DNA of 35,455 nt from Peterkaempfera griseoplana (GTDB lineage Bacteria > Actinomycetota > Actinomycetes > Streptomycetales > Streptomycetaceae). Of the stretch, positions 34,028 to 35,455 are shown in pieces. The stretch lies in contig NZ_LIQR01000051.1 of NCBI RefSeq assembly GCF_001418575.1, forward strand, positions 1-35,455, read 5' to 3'. How positions within the stretch are numbered: position 1 is the stretch's first letter; each line of letters starts with the position of its first letter. The translations under genes and the position numbers were made by a program. The notes beneath the pieces were generated by a model, which saw only the letters and a program-made list of their open reading frames with translations, searched no databases and was not told the origin of the DNA.

Positions 34028-34528
34028 TCACGGGGCCCGGTCGGGCGTTCGCGGGCCGGTGGCGGGCCGGTCCCGGGCCAGTCTGCAGGTGACGGTCTTG
34101 CCCCTGAGCCGGGTGGTCACCCGCCAGCTCTCACAGAGGGCGGCCACGATCTGCAGGCCGCGCCCGCCCTGCTCGTCGGCGCGGGCCCGCCGTGGAGCGG
34201 GCATGGCCGGACCGCTGTCCGAGACCGAGATCTGCAGGGCCTCCGCGGTGAGCACCAGGGCCAGCGAGACCGCACCCCGGCCGTGCCGCACCGCATTGGT
34301 GACCAGCTCGGAGACCACGATCTCGGCGCTGTCGGCCAGCCGGCCCTCGTCGGGGCCGGCCACACCCCAGGCCGCCAGTGCGGTCCTGGTCAGTGCTCTG
34401 CTGCGGGCGACATTGCCCGGCCGGGGCGGGAAGGAGGCCGTACTGGCCCACACCCCCGGTCTGTCCCCGCCCGGCCGCCGGCCGGTCCGCTGCCGTCCTG
34501 ATCCATGGGCGTCGATGGATGCGGGCAT
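34028..34528 (-). CDS. RsbW-like ATP-binding regulatory protein (HATPase_c)
   Basis: A 166-residue protein with a GHKL ATPase fold of the anti-sigma/Ser-Thr kinase type. N box: SELVTNAVRHG (73-83, Glu74 and Asn78). G1 box: DSGPAMP, with Asp104. G2 box: GGRGLQIV (121-128). The first 30 residues are basic and Gly/Pro-rich. Streptomyces carries dozens of these single-domain proteins; they bind or phosphorylate STAS partners or sigma factors, but no partner is adjacent here. The membrane phosphatase at 24669 belongs to the same kind of circuit. ATG 34528 has a weak GGTGGAA site. It diverges from the GntR gene and converges on nudC through the palindrome at 33977. Confidence 0.88.
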   Translation of the reverse strand: MPASIDAHGSGRQRTGRRPGGDRPGVWASTASFPPRPGNVARSRALTRTALAAWGVAGPDEGRLADSAEIVVSELVTNAVRHGRGAVSLALVLTAEALQISVSDSGPAMPAPRRARADEQGGRGLQIVAALCESWRVTTRLRGKTVTCRLARDRPATGPRTPDRAP

Positions 34529-34554
34529 GGTTCCACCCCCGAGTGCAAGTGATG

Positions 34555-34631
34555 GGAATCATTCCTGGGTCGGCAACCTTGACGATCGCTGGCCGGCGTT
34601 CGGCCGGCGGTGGTGCCGAAATCGCTACATT
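34555..34631 (+). promoter_or_regulatory. Divergent regulatory region before the GntR gene
   Basis: In the 109-base gap 34529-34637 there is a small dyad GGAAT-C-ATTCC (34555-34565), a TTGACG (34579-34584) too far from the -10 candidate TACATT (34626-34631), which is 6 bases before GTG 34638. The dyad may bind the adjacent regulator. Evidence is weak. Confidence 0.3.
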
Positions 34632-34637
34632 CCTCGC

Positions 34638-35423
34638 GTGAACATCTCCCGAGGACCTGGGCAGGCGCCCAAGTACCAGCGGCTCGCAGCGGATCTGCGC
34701 CGCCGGATCACGGCCGGTGAGTGGCAGGGCGAGACAGCGCTGCCGGTCGAGGCCGAACTCGAGATGCAGTACGGCGTGGCCAGGAACACCGTCCGTCTCG
34801 CGGTCGACGTCCTGGTCAACGAGGGCCTGCTCACGCGTGTGCAGGGCAAGGGCACATTCCTGAAGGACCGCTCGGTCCTGGACCACCACGCATACCGCTC
34901 CCCGTCGGAACCCTGGCCCGGGGACAGCCTGGCGCGACCCTCCGCGGTGTACACGGAGGAGGCGCAGGCGGCCGGCCGAAAGCTGACGGCGGACTTCGAG
35001 ATGCTGATCGTACGGGCCCGCACCGACATCGCCGACCGGCTCGGGCTGCGCCCGGGCGAGGCGGTGGTGGTCCGCCGGATGCTGCGGCTGCTGGGCGGTG
35101 AGCCCTGGTCCATCGAGGAGAGCCACTTCGCGGCCGGGCTGGCGGCGGGCACCCCGCTCATGGAGCCCGACCCCGTCGAGGGCGGTGACGAGGCGGTGCT
35201 CGGCGACATCGGCCGGGTCGAGGTGGGCGCAGTGGACCATCTGAGCGCCCGGATGCCCGGCCCGGAGGAGGCCCAGTGGTTCCAGGCGGGGCCGGGCGTC
35301 CCGCTGATGGTGCAGACCCGGGCGACCTATGACACCCGGGGGCCGGTACGGGTGATCGAGACCCGGTACTCCGCGGACCGCAGCCGGCTGCGCTACGGCC
35401 TCGGCACCCCCGTCGTCGGGTGA
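34638..35423 (+). CDS. GntR family regulator, HutC subfamily
   Basis: A 261-residue repressor-type regulator. The N-terminal winged helix (about 10-77) contains 'KYQRLAADLRRRI', 'LPVEAELEMQYGVARNTVRLAVDVL' and 'GLLTRVQGKGTFL', the GntR pattern. The C-terminal UTRA domain of the HutC type (about 100-250) has 'RRMLRLLGGEPWSIEESHF' and 'VIETRYSADRSRLRYGL', the usual ligand-binding end. GTG 34638 follows a -10-like TACATT by 6 bases and gives a normal N-terminus. The effector and target genes are unknown; the divergent RsbW-like gene is a candidate target. It lies 32 bases from the window end, where I see nothing else. Confidence 0.93.
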   Translation: MNISRGPGQAPKYQRLAADLRRRITAGEWQGETALPVEAELEMQYGVARNTVRLAVDVLVNEGLLTRVQGKGTFLKDRSVLDHHAYRSPSEPWPGDSLARPSAVYTEEAQAAGRKLTADFEMLIVRARTDIADRLGLRPGEAVVVRRMLRLLGGEPWSIEESHFAAGLAAGTPLMEPDPVEGGDEAVLGDIGRVEVGAVDHLSARMPGPEEAQWFQAGPGVPLMVQTRATYDTRGPVRVIETRYSADRSRLRYGLGTPVVG

Positions 35424-35455
35424 CGGGTGGGGGTGGCGCCCGGCGGGGACTGCGG

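Noticed and set aside
1-35455. Mobile element, prophage or defence island
   Set aside because: No transposase, integrase, phage structural gene, restriction enzyme, att-like repeats or tRNA was found; the gene content is core-like.

Overview
The window is about 73% GC, with strong third-position GC bias, frequent GTG/TTG starts and many leaderless-looking starts. Gene content is typical of Streptomycetaceae (Streptomyces or a close relative). It reads as core chromosome: I see no transposase, integrase, CRISPR array, tRNA or rRNA. Functions are assigned from motifs and remembered family features; no database search was possible.

Layout. (1) Bases 1-6034: the 5' end of a lipoprotein gene on the minus strand, diverging from a peptide-type ABC importer operon (binding protein, OppC-like and OppB-like permeases, fused DppD-DppF ATPase). 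In front of the operon is a small leaderless reading frame (270-365) whose last codons include Cys codons. It is a candidate cysteine-sensing leader. (2) 6319-9927: a three-gene cluster of a degenerate PelF/DUF3492-like glycosyltransferase, an 8-helix membrane protein and an NAD-dependent epimerase, followed by a repeat-bearing intergenic region. (3) 10340-11518: moeZ, closed by a strong hairpin. (4) 11715-16056: a possible small membrane protein, a small Imm32-like protein, a PIG-V-like membrane mannosyltransferase, and an 865-residue fusion of membrane helices, a pseudokinase and a UPF0104 flippase-like domain. (5) 16200-24495: a DNA-repair block with an alkyltransferase-like protein, AdnA, an LppX/LprG-like lipoprotein and AdnB. 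(6) 24669-31391: a membrane SpoIIE/PP2C phosphatase, an endonuclease/exonuclease/phosphatase protein with a basic insertion, and a PadR regulator followed by an ABC ATPase and a FtsX-type permease. (7) 31513-35423: an M20 dipeptidase overlapping nudC, two large back-to-back hairpins, an RsbW-like ATP-binding protein and a GntR regulator.

How it fits together. moeZ, the alkyltransferase-like gene, adnA, adnB and nudC occur in the same relative order in mycobacteria (Rv3206c, Rv3204, Rv3202c, Rv3201c, Rv3199c, from memory), which supports the AdnAB assignment. AdnAB resects double-strand breaks, the alkyltransferase-like protein flags alkylated guanine for excision repair, and NudC removes NAD caps or hydrolyses NADH. 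The PadR gene has its start codon inside an inverted repeat, so it probably regulates itself and perhaps the exporter behind it. The most novel-looking items are the Cys-codon leader before the importer, the pseudokinase-flippase fusion, the lipoprotein gene between adnA and adnB, and the glycosyltransferase that appears to have lost donor-site residues. No obviously new multi-gene defence system is visible.
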